Assembly (NCBI RefSeq): GCF_040409955.1
Contig: NZ_CP123385.1
Location: forward strand, 310,001 to 374,000
From: Salipiger sp. H15
Lineage (GTDB): Bacteria > Pseudomonadota > Alphaproteobacteria > Rhodobacterales > Rhodobacteraceae
Reading direction: 5' to 3'
DNA length: 64,000 nucleotides
Shown: positions 39,451-48,198 of the stretch, one piece after another
How the letters are laid out: each line of letters begins with the position of its first letter
How positions within the stretch are numbered: the first letter of the stretch is position 1
The notes under the pieces: generated by a model
Told to the model about the DNA's origin: nothing
Databases searched by the model: none
The model's input: only the letters and a program-made list of their open reading frames with translations
Position numbers and translations under genes: made by a program

Positions 39451-39475
39451 CCCGCCCGGGGGCTTTCCGGGCGGG
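39451..39475 (+). other. Intercistronic hairpin between tctC and tctAB
   Basis: A perfect 9-bp stem, CCCGCCCGG (39451-39459) and CCGGGCGGG (39467-39475), with a 7-base loop and no T tract. Such hairpins after binding-protein genes commonly stabilise the upstream message; that role is inferred. Confidence 0.6.
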
Positions 39476-39505
39476 TCCGTCCATCCTCTACCAGTGGAGT
39501 CTCTC

Positions 39506-41518
39506 GTGGACACGATCCTGCAGGCCCTGCCTCACATGGGGCAGGCCTTGACCCTTATTTTCCAGCCGAAACAGCTGATGTACCTCGTGTGCGGCGTGCT
39601 GCTCGGCCTCTCGATCGGGGTTCTGCCCGGTCTCGGCGGCATCGCCGGCCTCGCGCTGCTGCTGCCCTTCATGTACGGGATGGAGCCCGTCGCGGGCCTT
39701 GCCCTCATGGTCGGGCTCATCGCGGTCATCCCCACCTCGGACACGTTCTCGTCGGTTCTGCTGGGCATCCCCGGCTCCTCGGCGAGCCAGGCCACGGTGC
39801 TCGACGGCTTTCCGCTGGCCAAGCAGGGCCACGCGGCGCGGGCGCTATCGGCGGCCTTCACCGCCTCGCTCTTCGGCGGGCTCTTCGGCGCGGTGATCCT
39901 GTCGTTCTTCATCCTGATCGCGCGGTCGCTGATCCTTGCCTTCGGGCTGCCCGAGATGCTGATGATCACCGTGCTCGGCATGTCGATGGTGGCGATCCTC
40001 GCCGGCCGCGTGCCGCTCAAGGGTGTCGTCGCGGCGGGTGCGGGGGTGCTCTTCGGCACCATCGGCGCCGCCCCGGCGGGTGGCAGCCTGCGCATGTCGA
40101 CCTACGACATCCCCTATCTCGTCGACGGCTTCCAGCTCGTCATCGTCGGCCTCGGCATCTACGCCGTGCCCGAGATCGTCTCGCTGCTGCGCCAGGACCG
40201 GCCCATCGCCGAGGGCGGCACGCTGGGCGACGGCTGGGGCCAGGGCGTGCGCGACTGGTGGCAGCACAAGTGGCTCTCGGCGCGCTGCGCGGTGATCGGG
40301 GTGATCGTCGGGGTGATCCCCGGCCTCGGCGGCTCGGTCGTCGACTGGCTGGCCTACGGCTCGGCGGTGCAGACCGCCAAGGACCGCTCGAAATTCGGCC
40401 AGGGCGACATCCGGGGCGTCATCGCGCCGGAAAGCTCGAACAACGCCAAGGAGGGCGGCGGGCTCGTCCCGACGCTGATCTTCGGCATCCCCGGCTCGGG
40501 CTCGATGGCGATCTTCCTCGGCGGGCTGGCGCTGCTCAACATGACGCCCGGCCCGCAGATGGTGCGCAACAACATCGACATCACCTACACGATCGTCTGG
40601 TCGCTGGCGCTGGCCAACGTGGTCGGCGCGGGCCTGTGCATCCTGCTGTCGAAATGGATCGCGAAGATGACCACGATCCGCTTCACCATCATCGCGCCCT
40701 ACCTCTTCATGATCATCGCCTTCGCCGCCTTCCAGTCGCGGCAGTCGGCGCTCGACCTCGCGGCGCTGGTGTTCATCGGCATCATCGGCATCATGCTGCG
40801 CCGCTTCGACTTCTCGCGCCCGGCCTTCCTGATCGGCTTCGTGCTGTCGCGGCAGACCGAGATCTTCGTCAACCAGGCCTACCAGATCTCGGCCTCGCGC
40901 TTCCACCGCTCGGCGGCGATGGGCTGGGACTACATCCTGTCGCCGATCACCATCGGGTTGCTGGTGCTGACCATCCTGTCGGTGGTCGTCGGCATCCGCG
41001 CCTCGAAGAACATCCGCGAGAACATCGACGCCCCCACGGGCGGCAAGCGGGCCCCGGCGATCTTTCTGGGGATCCTCGTGGCCTATGCCGCGCTCAGCAC
41101 GATCGACGCCTGGGGCGTGGGGCGGCTGCAGGACCGGATCTTCCCGCTCACCATCGGCCTCGTGACGCTGGTCGGCGGGCTCTTCCTGCTGCTGCGCATG
41201 GCGCGGTCCCCGGCCACCGACGACGTCTTCATTGACATCGAGCGCGGGGCCGAGGGCGAGGCGCCGATGGGGCTCTGGTCGACGCTGGCCTGGTTCGTGG
41301 CGCTTGTCGCGATGACCTTCGCCTTCGGCCTCTTCATCGCGCTGACGCTCTTCCTGCTCGCCTTCTTCCGGGTGCGCGGCCGCTTCGGCTGGCCCGGAAC
41401 TCTCCTGGCGACGGCCATCGGCCTCGCCTTCATCACCGGTCTTGCCTGGGTGCTTGGCCGCGATCTGCCGCCGGGCTGGCTGCAGACGCTTGCCGACCTG
41501 CCCTGGCCGCTCACCTGA
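39506..41518 (+). CDS. TTT permease, TctA-TctB fusion
   Basis: The protein is about 670 residues, against about 500 for TctA alone. Residues 1 to about 505 are TctA (GVLPGLGGIAGLALLLPFMYGMEP, then GVIPGLGGSVVDWLAYG and ESSNNAKEGGGLVPTLIFGIPGSGSMA, the two repeated signature regions). The remaining 160 residues, after NIRENIDAPTGGKRAP, form four helices typical of the small TctB subunit. I start at GTG 39506, which has GGAG at correct spacing, rather than GTG 39494. It moves a carboxylate inward using an ion gradient. A 10-base gap separates it from the isomerase gene. Confidence 0.87.
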   Translation: MDTILQALPHMGQALTLIFQPKQLMYLVCGVLLGLSIGVLPGLGGIAGLALLLPFMYGMEPVAGLALMVGLIAVIPTSDTFSSVLLGIPGSSASQATVLDGFPLAKQGHAARALSAAFTASLFGGLFGAVILSFFILIARSLILAFGLPEMLMITVLGMSMVAILAGRVPLKGVVAAGAGVLFGTIGAAPAGGSLRMSTYDIPYLVDGFQLVIVGLGIYAVPEIVSLLRQDRPIAEGGTLGDGWGQGVRDWWQHKWLSARCAVIGVIVGVIPGLGGSVVDWLAYGSAVQTAKDRSKFGQGDIRGVIAPESSNNAKEGGGLVPTLIFGIPGSGSMAIFLGGLALLNMTPGPQMVRNNIDITYTIVWSLALANVVGAGLCILLSKWIAKMTTIRFTIIAPYLFMIIAFAAFQSRQSALDLAALVFIGIIGIMLRRFDFSRPAFLIGFVLSRQTEIFVNQAYQISASRFHRSAAMGWDYILSPITIGLLVLTILSVVVGIRASKNIRENIDAPTGGKRAPAIFLGILVAYAALSTIDAWGVGRLQDRIFPLTIGLVTLVGGLFLLLRMARSPATDDVFIDIERGAEGEAPMGLWSTLAWFVALVAMTFAFGLFIALTLFLLAFFRVRGRFGWPGTLLATAIGLAFITGLAWVLGRDLPPGWLQTLADLPWPLT

Positions 41519-41528
41519 GGAACGCTCC

Positions 41529-42629
41529 ATGACGCAAACCGCGATCCCCTATCACTTCCTGCGAGGCGGCACGTCGCGCGGGCCCTACTTCCGGCGCGAG
41601 CACCTGCCCGCCGACCGCGAGACCCTGACCGAGGTGCTTCTGGCCGTGATCGGCGCGGGCCACCCGATCAACATTGACGGGCTCGGCGGCGGCAGCGCCG
41701 TCACCACCAAGGTCGCGATGCTCTCGCCCCCCAGCCGCGACGACTGCGATGTCGACTTCTTCTTCGCGCAGGTGGCGGTCGACAAGCGCGAGGTCGACTA
41801 CCGGCCGACCTGCGGCAACATCCTCGTCGGCGTCGGCCCGGCGGCGATCGAGATGGGTCTCGTCCCCGCCCGCGACGGCGAGACGGTCGTGCGCGTCCAC
41901 GCGGTCAACACCGAGGCGGTGATCGAGACCGTGGTGCAGACGCCGGGAGGCAAGGTCGCCTACACCGGCGACTACGCCATCCCCGGCGTGCCCGGCACCG
42001 CCGCGCCGATCCGGCTCAGCTTCATGGAGGCTGTCGGCTCGGTCACCGGCGCGCTGCTGCCCACCGGCAGGCTGCGCGACGTGATCGACGGGATCGAGGT
42101 CACCTGCATGGATGTCGCCATGCCGGTGATGATGGCGAGGGCCGAGGACTTCGGCCTCACCGGCTACGAGACGCAGGCCGAGCTCGACGCCAACGGCGCC
42201 TTCTTCGAGCGCGCCGAGGCGATCCGCCTCCGCGCCGGCGAGATGATGGGGCTCGGCGACGTGTCGAAATCGGTGACCCCCAAGATCGCGCTGCTGGCGC
42301 CGCCGCGCAACGGCGGCACGATCACCGCGCGCTACTTCATGCCCTGGGCCTGCCATCCCTCGATGGCGGTGACCGGCGGGCAGTGCATCGCCACCTGCAC
42401 CATCCTGCCCGGCACCGTGGCCGACGGTCTTCCCGCCGGGCTGGGCGCGCTGCCGAGCCCGGTCCCGGTCGGCATCGAGCACCCCTCGGGCACCTTCGAG
42501 GTGGTGGTCAACCACGAGCGGCAGGGCGACGGCATCGCCGTGCAATCCGCCGGCGTGGTGCGCACCGCGCGCCTGCTCGCCCGCGGCGAGGTGCTGATCC
42601 CCGAGGCGGTCTGGCCCGGCGCAGGCTGA
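41529..42629 (+). CDS. PrpF-family isomerase, probable 4-oxalomesaconate tautomerase (GalD-like)
   Basis: The 366-residue protein has the diaminopimelate-epimerase-like PrpF fold. Conserved stretches include IPYHFLRGGTSRGPYF, GLGGGSAVTTKVAML, DYRPTCGNILVGVGPAA with a catalytic-position Cys-Gly-Asn, ALLPTGRLRDVIDGIEVTC and VEHPSG-like IEHPSGTFEV. The match is closer to GalD (oxalomesaconate keto-enol tautomerase of gallate breakdown) than to PrpF aconitate isomerase, as far as I recall them. Coupled to a tricarboxylate transporter, it should isomerise the imported unsaturated tricarboxylate. Confidence 0.82.
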   Translation: MTQTAIPYHFLRGGTSRGPYFRREHLPADRETLTEVLLAVIGAGHPINIDGLGGGSAVTTKVAMLSPPSRDDCDVDFFFAQVAVDKREVDYRPTCGNILVGVGPAAIEMGLVPARDGETVVRVHAVNTEAVIETVVQTPGGKVAYTGDYAIPGVPGTAAPIRLSFMEAVGSVTGALLPTGRLRDVIDGIEVTCMDVAMPVMMARAEDFGLTGYETQAELDANGAFFERAEAIRLRAGEMMGLGDVSKSVTPKIALLAPPRNGGTITARYFMPWACHPSMAVTGGQCIATCTILPGTVADGLPAGLGALPSPVPVGIEHPSGTFEVVVNHERQGDGIAVQSAGVVRTARLLARGEVLIPEAVWPGAG

Positions 42630-42811
42630 GCCGGCCTCCCCCGCGCGGTCGGCCCGCCAGCGCCGCGCCGCGCGGGACCCTCTTCCGGACCCGTCCACGC
42701 GCCCGCCCCGCGGCGGCGCGCCGGAAAGCGTGTCCGCTCCCGCCACCGTAAGGCGCCGCCGGACCCATGGCGCGCGCCGCACAGACCCACCGATCCAGAG
42801 GACAGCCGGCC

Positions 42812-44494
42812 ATGGCCCTGCACGTTTTCGAACATCTCGCCGACTGCTTCGCCGCGGAACAGGTCGACACCTGCTTTGCCCTCCTTGGCGACGCGAACAT
42901 GAACTTCGCCGCGGCGCTCGCGCAGCGCGGCACCCGGATGATCTACGTCCGGCACGAGCATTGCGCCGTCGCTGCCGCCTCGGCGTACGCGCGCAAGGCC
43001 GGCAAGGTCGGGATCGCCACGGTCACCTGCGGGCCGGGGCTGACGCAGGTGCTCACCGCCCTGCCCGCCGCGGTGCGCGCCCGCCTGCCGCTGGTGATCT
43101 TCGCCGGCGAGGCGCCAATCGGCTCGGCCTGGTACAACCAAGGGCTCGAGCAGGCGCCCTTCGTCACCGCCTGTGGCGCGCGCTATCACCGGCTGCACCA
43201 CGTTCCGCGCATGGCCGAGGCGATCCGCGACGCCTTTGTCGAGGCGCAACAGGACCGCGTGCCGGTGGTCATCGGCGTGCCTTTCGACCTCCAGGCAAAG
43301 ACCCTCGACGCCGCGCTGCCGCGCCCCGCGCCCTCGGCCGAGATCCTGCCCGCGCTGGCCCCGCTGCCGCCGCATCCCGACGCCGTGCCGACGCTCGCCG
43401 CACGTATCAATGCGGCGCGGCGCGTGGTCATCATGGCCGGGCTCGGCGCGGCCGACTCCGGCGCGGCGGGGGCCTGCCGCGCGCTCGCCGAAAGGACCGG
43501 CGCCCTCCTCTGCACCACCCTGCCCGCGCGCGGTCTCTTCCACGGCGAGCCCTATTGCCTCGGCGTCGCGGGGGGCTTTTCCTCGACGCTCGCGCGCGGG
43601 CTCTTCGCCGAGGCCGACCTCGTGCTCGCCTTCGGCTGCCGCCTCACCCAGCACAACCTCGACAAGGGCAAGCTCTTCCCCGCCGCCGACATCGTGCAGA
43701 TCGACGTCGCGCCGCGCGCGGTGAGCCAGGGGCTCGTCGCCGCCCGCCACCACCTGCGCGGCGACGCGCGGCTGACGGCCGAGGCGCTGGTGGCTGCCAC
43801 AGAGCCGCGCCCCGGCTGGCGCAGCCCGGCGCTTGCCCGCGCCATCGCCGAGGCCCCCGCCGACACCGCCAGCTTCCCGCCCGAGGAGGATGTGCTCGAC
43901 CCCCGCGACGTGGTCGCCGCGCTCGACGCCGCCCTGCCGCGCGGCTGGCAGATGGTGAATTCCTCGGGCCATTGCTCGTTCTTCTTCGCGCACATGAAGC
44001 GGCCCCATGCGGAGTTCCTGACGATCCGCGAGTTCGGCGCGATCGGCAACGGCATCTCCTACGCCATGGGTGTCGCCGCCGCCCGGCCCGGCGACACGGT
44101 GGTCATGTTCGATGGCGACGGCTCGCTGCTGATGCACGTGCAGGAGCTCGAGACCTTCCGCCGCCACGGGCTCAACATCCTGATCTGCGTGCTCAACGAC
44201 GGCGCCTATGGATCCGAAATCCACAAGCTGCGCGACGAGGGCCTGCCCGAGGACGGGGCGGTGTTCGGGCGCACCGACCTTGCCGCCATCGCCCGCGGCT
44301 TCGGCATCGGCGGCGAGCGCGTCACCGACCTTGCCGCGCTGCCCGCGCTCATCGAGGCTTTCGCCCGGCGCGGCGGTGCGGCAGTGTGGGACTTCCCGGT
44401 CTCGGACCGGGTCGTCTCGCCGGTGATCCGCCGCGCCCATCCGGGCGGGCACAGCGGCACCGAACATCCCGTTTCGCTGGAGGGCCTGCTGTGA
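42812..44494 (+). CDS. ThDP-dependent enzyme, acetolactate synthase/decarboxylase-like
   Basis: The 560-residue protein has the three domains of the ThDP superfamily: an N-terminal PYR domain with the catalytic Glu in YVRHEHCAVAAASAYARK, a central domain (AARINAARRVVIMAGLGAADSG), and a C-terminal PP domain with the GDG-to-N cofactor motif (GDGSLLMHV to LNDGAYG). The FAD-binding residues of true acetolactate synthase are not evident. It should cleave or join a 2-oxo acid. I prefer ATG 42812 to ATG 42767 because AGAGGA precedes it. The next gene overlaps its stop by 4 bases. The 2-oxo acid is unknown; oxalomesaconate- or oxaloacetate-type intermediates are possible. Confidence 0.82.
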   Translation: MALHVFEHLADCFAAEQVDTCFALLGDANMNFAAALAQRGTRMIYVRHEHCAVAAASAYARKAGKVGIATVTCGPGLTQVLTALPAAVRARLPLVIFAGEAPIGSAWYNQGLEQAPFVTACGARYHRLHHVPRMAEAIRDAFVEAQQDRVPVVIGVPFDLQAKTLDAALPRPAPSAEILPALAPLPPHPDAVPTLAARINAARRVVIMAGLGAADSGAAGACRALAERTGALLCTTLPARGLFHGEPYCLGVAGGFSSTLARGLFAEADLVLAFGCRLTQHNLDKGKLFPAADIVQIDVAPRAVSQGLVAARHHLRGDARLTAEALVAATEPRPGWRSPALARAIAEAPADTASFPPEEDVLDPRDVVAALDAALPRGWQMVNSSGHCSFFFAHMKRPHAEFLTIREFGAIGNGISYAMGVAAARPGDTVVMFDGDGSLLMHVQELETFRRHGLNILICVLNDGAYGSEIHKLRDEGLPEDGAVFGRTDLAAIARGFGIGGERVTDLAALPALIEAFARRGGAAVWDFPVSDRVVSPVIRRAHPGGHSGTEHPVSLEGLL

Positions 44495-45480
44495 AGGTTC
44501 ACATTCTCGACGATTGGTACGATTCCCTGCGAGGCCTGCCATCCTTCGCGCTGCTGGAAGGCCATGAGGTGACGGTCTGGACCGACCGCGCGCCCGATGC
44601 AGCCACTCTGGCCGCGCGGCTGAAGGGGGCCGAGGCGGTGGTGCTCTTCCGCGACCGTACCGCGATCACCGCCGAGCTGGCCGCGGCGCTGGACGGGGTG
44701 AAGCTGATCGCCATGCGCGGGCAGCACAACCACGTGGACGCCGAGGCGCTGAGCCGCGCCGGGGTGCTCTTCTGCTCGAAGACCGGGCGCGAGGCGCCGT
44801 CGACCTCGACCGCCGAGCTGACCTTCGGGTTGATCATCGCGGCACTGCGCTACCTGCCCGAGCAGATCGCCTCGGCCCGCGCCGGGGCGTGGCAGGGTGA
44901 GGCGCCACTCGGGCGCACCGTGGCGGGCAGGACGCTCGGGCTCTACGGCTACGGCGGGATCGCAAGGGCGGTCGCCGGCTACGCCCGTGCCTTCGGCATG
45001 GAGGTGCAGGTCTGGGCCTCGGATGAGGGCCGTGCCCGCGCGCGCGCCGAGGGCGTGAGCGTCCCCGAAAGCCGCGAGGCGTTCTTTGCCGGCTCTGACG
45101 TGGTCTCGCTGCACAAGCGCCTGACGCCGGAGACCAAGGGCGAAGTGACGGAGGCCGACCTGATGGGCATGAGCCCCGACTCGGTGCTGGTGAACACCTC
45201 GCGCGCCGGGCTGATCGCGCCGGGCGCGCTGCTCGCGGCGCTGGAGGCCGGGCGGATCGGCCGCGCCGCGCTTGACGTCTTCCCCGCCGAGCCGGTGGAG
45301 AACCCCGCCGATCCGCTGCTGTCGCATCCGCGGGTCATCCCCACCCCGCACGTGGGCTTCGTCACCGCCGAGACGCTCGACCTGCAGTTCGGCGACATCT
45401 ACGGGCTGGTCAACGCCTATGCCGCGGGGGCGCCGGTCGAGATGATCAATCCCGAGGTCTGGACGCCCGTTCCGAGCTGA
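44491..45480 (+). CDS. D-2-hydroxyacid dehydrogenase family protein
   Basis: The 329-residue NAD(P)-dependent enzyme has the nucleotide-binding LYGYGGIARAVAGYA with the acidic-residue region further on (VWASDEGRA). The catalytic triad is Arg in NTSRAGL, Glu in VFPAEPVENP and His in IPTPHVGF. It interconverts a 2-oxo acid and a D-2-hydroxy acid. GTG 44491 overlaps the ThDP gene stop (GTGA) with GGAGG upstream, so the two are coupled and probably act on the same metabolite. The 3' end overlaps the convergent LysR gene by 35 bases. Confidence 0.87.
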   Translation: MKVHILDDWYDSLRGLPSFALLEGHEVTVWTDRAPDAATLAARLKGAEAVVLFRDRTAITAELAAALDGVKLIAMRGQHNHVDAEALSRAGVLFCSKTGREAPSTSTAELTFGLIIAALRYLPEQIASARAGAWQGEAPLGRTVAGRTLGLYGYGGIARAVAGYARAFGMEVQVWASDEGRARARAEGVSVPESREAFFAGSDVVSLHKRLTPETKGEVTEADLMGMSPDSVLVNTSRAGLIAPGALLAALEAGRIGRAALDVFPAEPVENPADPLLSHPRVIPTPHVGFVTAETLDLQFGDIYGLVNAYAAGAPVEMINPEVWTPVPS

Positions 45481-46387
45481 GCGCGACATGCGCGCGGAAC
45501 TTCTTCAGCAGCTCCCCCTCGATCCGGTCGAGCAGCGCCGCCGCGTTCTCCGAGATCGGCACCCCGCGCCGCGACACGATGCCGAGCGTGCGCTGCAGCC
45601 GCACCCCGCGGAAGGGCACCGCGACGAGCGAGGCGGGCGCCATGGCGATGGCGCTTTCGGGCAGGATGGTGAGCGCGATCCCCGCGCTCACGAGGCGCAT
45701 CGCCAGCGTCGCGTTCTGCACCTCGAAATGCCACAGGATGCGGTCGCGCATCTCGCCGAAGGCCGACTCGAGCAGTTGGCGGTTCTTCGACTGCGAGCGG
45801 ATGCGCGCCAACTTCAGCCCCGCGATATCCTCGAGCGTCACATGACTGCGCCGCGCGAAGTCGTGGTCCCCGGGCACGAAGAGCTGGTAGTCCTCGTCGA
45901 CCAGCGGCCGCAGCCGCAGGTCCGACAGCTCCGCCGAGACGATGGTGATGCCGAACTCCGCCGCGCCGTTGCGCACCGCGCCCGAGATGCGGTCCACCGG
46001 GATGTCGAGCACCTCGAAGGCGATGTCGGGGCGCTCGCGGCTCAGGGTCTGCAGCACCTGCGGCATCACCGCGTTGGCGATCGACGGCAGGCAGGCGAAG
46101 GCGAGGTTCCGCGCCTGCCTCTGCGCCCCGGAGCGGACAGACTCGTAGGTGTCGTAGAGCGATTTCAGCAGCGCCCGCGCCTCGGGCAGCAACCCCTGTC
46201 CGATGGCGGTCAGCGACACCTCGCGGCTCGAGCGGATCAGCAGCGGCGAGCCGAGATCGTCCTCGATCTTGCGCAGCCGGTGCGAGAGCGCGGCCTGGCT
46301 GAGGTTCAGCGCCTCCGCCGCCCGCTGGAACGAGCCGTAATCGGCGATGGCGACAAAGGCCTCCAGCCCCAGGTAATCAACCCGCAT
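45446..46387 (-). CDS. LysR-family transcriptional regulator
   Basis: The 313-residue protein has the LysR winged HTH at residues 5-65 (LEAFVAIADYGSFQRAAEALNLSQAALSHRLRKIEDDLG) followed by a two-lobed co-inducer domain. It converges on the TTT operon, whose last gene it overlaps by 35 bases, and is divergent from the TSUP permease gene with a 62-base gap. LysR proteins usually control the divergent neighbour, so the TSUP gene is the first candidate target and the TTT operon the second. The co-inducer is unknown. Confidence 0.9.
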   Translation of the reverse strand: MRVDYLGLEAFVAIADYGSFQRAAEALNLSQAALSHRLRKIEDDLGSPLLIRSSREVSLTAIGQGLLPEARALLKSLYDTYESVRSGAQRQARNLAFACLPSIANAVMPQVLQTLSRERPDIAFEVLDIPVDRISGAVRNGAAEFGITIVSAELSDLRLRPLVDEDYQLFVPGDHDFARRSHVTLEDIAGLKLARIRSQSKNRQLLESAFGEMRDRILWHFEVQNATLAMRLVSAGIALTILPESAIAMAPASLVAVPFRGVRLQRTLGIVSRRGVPISENAAALLDRIEGELLKKFRAHVALSSERASRPRD

Positions 46388-46449
46388 CCCTTGTTCCCCC
46401 CCGCAATAGGTGAGACCCTACCGCACCTTACCTCAAGAGCAAGCCCGAC

Positions 46450-47205
46450 ATGATCCCTTCCCTGCTGCTGCCCGACGGCATGGCCGAAACCGTTTTCGCC
46501 GTGCTCATCGGCACGAGCTTCGCCGCCTCCTTCATCACCGTGGCCTTCGGCATCGGCGGCGGCGGCATCCTGCTGGCGGTCATGGCGACGCTGGTGCCCC
46601 CGGCGGCGCTCATCCCCACGCATGGGGTGATCCAGATCGGCTCGAACTTCGGGCGCGCGGCGCTGACCTTCCGGCACATCTTCTGGCCCGCCATTCCCGC
46701 ATTTGCGCTGGGATCGGTGATCGGCGCGGCGGCGGGCGGCGCCATCGCGGTGACCCTGCCGCCCTCGATCATGCAGATCGGCATCGGCGTCTTCGTCATC
46801 TACTCGGTCTTCGCCACACCGCCCAAGGGGCTGCGCGACTGGCCTGCAATCGTCGGCGCGGTGTCGAGCTTCCTGACCATGTTCTTCGGCGCGACCGGGC
46901 TCTTTGTCGCCACCTTCACCAAGTCGCACAACCTGCCGCGCCATTCCCATGTGGCGACCCACGCCGCGCTGATGACCGTGCAGCACGGGGTCAAGACCAT
47001 CGCCTTCGGGTTGCTCGGCTTTGCCTTCGCGCATTGGTGGGCCTTCATCGTCGCGATGATCGCGGCGGGTTTCGTCGGCACCATGGCGGGCAAGCTGCTG
47101 CTCAACCGGATGGACGACAAGCGCTTCCGCCTCGCGCTCGACGCGATCCTGATCCTGCTGTCGGTGCGGCTGATCTACGCCGGGCTGCGCGACCTGCTGG
47201 CCTGA
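46450..47205 (+). CDS. TSUP-family (TauE/SafE) membrane transporter
   Basis: The 251-residue protein has seven to eight hydrophobic segments and the TSUP pattern FIGIGGG-like VAFGIGGGGILLAVMATLVPPAALIPTHGVIQ repeated weakly as FFGATGLFVATFTKSHNLPRH in the second half. TSUP carriers export sulfite, sulfonates or organic acids. It lies alone between two LysR genes, 3' to 3' with the second with no spacing. A role in exporting an acid from the surrounding pathways is inferred; there are no sulfur-metabolism genes nearby. Confidence 0.85.
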   Translation: MIPSLLLPDGMAETVFAVLIGTSFAASFITVAFGIGGGGILLAVMATLVPPAALIPTHGVIQIGSNFGRAALTFRHIFWPAIPAFALGSVIGAAAGGAIAVTLPPSIMQIGIGVFVIYSVFATPPKGLRDWPAIVGAVSSFLTMFFGATGLFVATFTKSHNLPRHSHVATHAALMTVQHGVKTIAFGLLGFAFAHWWAFIVAMIAAGFVGTMAGKLLLNRMDDKRFRLALDAILILLSVRLIYAGLRDLLA

Positions 47206-48117
47206 TCAGCGGCCCTGCGCACCGGCGGCGATCAGGTCGTGCAGCTTCTGCGCGTCCGGCGAGAGCCGCGCCTTCAGCCGCGTGACCTGCCAGAAGCCGC
47301 GCGTCACCTCGGGCCCGGCCAGATCGCAGAGCGCGTAGTCCTCGCCCCCGGTCAGCGGCACCGCCGAGAGCGGCAGCGGCGCGATCCCCAGCCCCGAGCG
47401 CACCATCTCCAGCGAGGTCGCTGTGCGCTGCACCTCGTAGCTCCAGTGCAGGCTGATCCGGTGCCGCGCCATCACCCGGTCGATCAACGCGCGGTTGCCG
47501 CTGCCCTGCATCGGCAGGATCAGCCGCTGGCCGGAGAGGTCGCGCCACTGCACCGGCCCCTTGTCGGCGAACGGGTGCTGGCGCGGCACCGCCAGCACGA
47601 TCCGGTCCTCGAGCAGCGGCTCGAAATGCAGCCCCGGCTCCTGCGTCGTCAGCGAGCTGAGACCGAAATCCGCCTCGCCCGCCAGCACCGCCTCGGCGAC
47701 CTCGTTGGCCAGAAGGTCGAGGATGCGCAGCCGCGCCGAGCCCGCGACGGTCGAGAAGAGCCCCGCCGCCGGGATCAGCAGCCGCGGGATCGAGCTTGGC
47801 ACCGCGGCGACGGTGACGATGGTGGCGGTCTGGTGGCGAAAGCGCGCGGTCTCGTCCTGCATCTCGCGCAGGCTCTCGCGCGCGTCGTCGAGCATGGTCT
47901 GCGCGCGGGCCCGGAACCGCTTGGCCGCGAGCGTCGGCCGCACCGAGCGCGTCGTGCGCTCGAAAAGCGGCGTGCCGAGCTCCTCCTCGAGCGACCGGAT
48001 CCGCCGCGTCAGGGTGGATTGCGAATGCCCGAGGTGCCGGGCCGCCGCGACGAACGATCCGGTTTCGCACAGGACGAGGAAGGCTTCGAGATCGGCGAAG
48101 TCGAAATTGATGCGCAT
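47206..48117 (-). CDS. LysR-family regulator, TcuR-like by position
   Basis: The 303-residue protein starts with the LysR HTH (DLEAFLVLCETGSFVAAARHLGHSQSTLTRRIRSLEEELG) and has a full co-inducer domain. It is divergent from tcuA with an 81-base gap containing a 33-bp near-palindrome, the arrangement of tcuR and tcuABC in Salmonella. It should activate tcuAB in response to tricarballylate or a related acid. The ATG at 48117 is chosen because the longer open frame upstream crosses the divergent gene. Confidence 0.85.
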   Translation of the reverse strand: MRINFDFADLEAFLVLCETGSFVAAARHLGHSQSTLTRRIRSLEEELGTPLFERTTRSVRPTLAAKRFRARAQTMLDDARESLREMQDETARFRHQTATIVTVAAVPSSIPRLLIPAAGLFSTVAGSARLRILDLLANEVAEAVLAGEADFGLSSLTTQEPGLHFEPLLEDRIVLAVPRQHPFADKGPVQWRDLSGQRLILPMQGSGNRALIDRVMARHRISLHWSYEVQRTATSLEMVRSGLGIAPLPLSAVPLTGGEDYALCDLAGPEVTRGFWQVTRLKARLSPDAQKLHDLIAAGAQGR

Positions 48118-48126
48118 GACGGCATA

Positions 48127-48159
48127 ATCTCTCTGACAATTGCAATTATCAAGAGAGAT
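48127..48159. promoter_or_regulatory. 33-bp near-palindrome, probable LysR operator of tcuAB
   Basis: ATCTCTCT (48127-48134) and AGAGAGAT (48152-48159) are perfect inverted arms. Inside them GACAATTG faces CAATTATC with one mismatch. The element fills the middle of the 81-base lysR-tcuA gap and is A+T-rich, as LysR sites are. Binding is inferred. Confidence 0.6.
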
Positions 48160-48198
48160 CGCGGTTGCTAGCCTTTTCCCTGCAAGAGGAAGCACATC

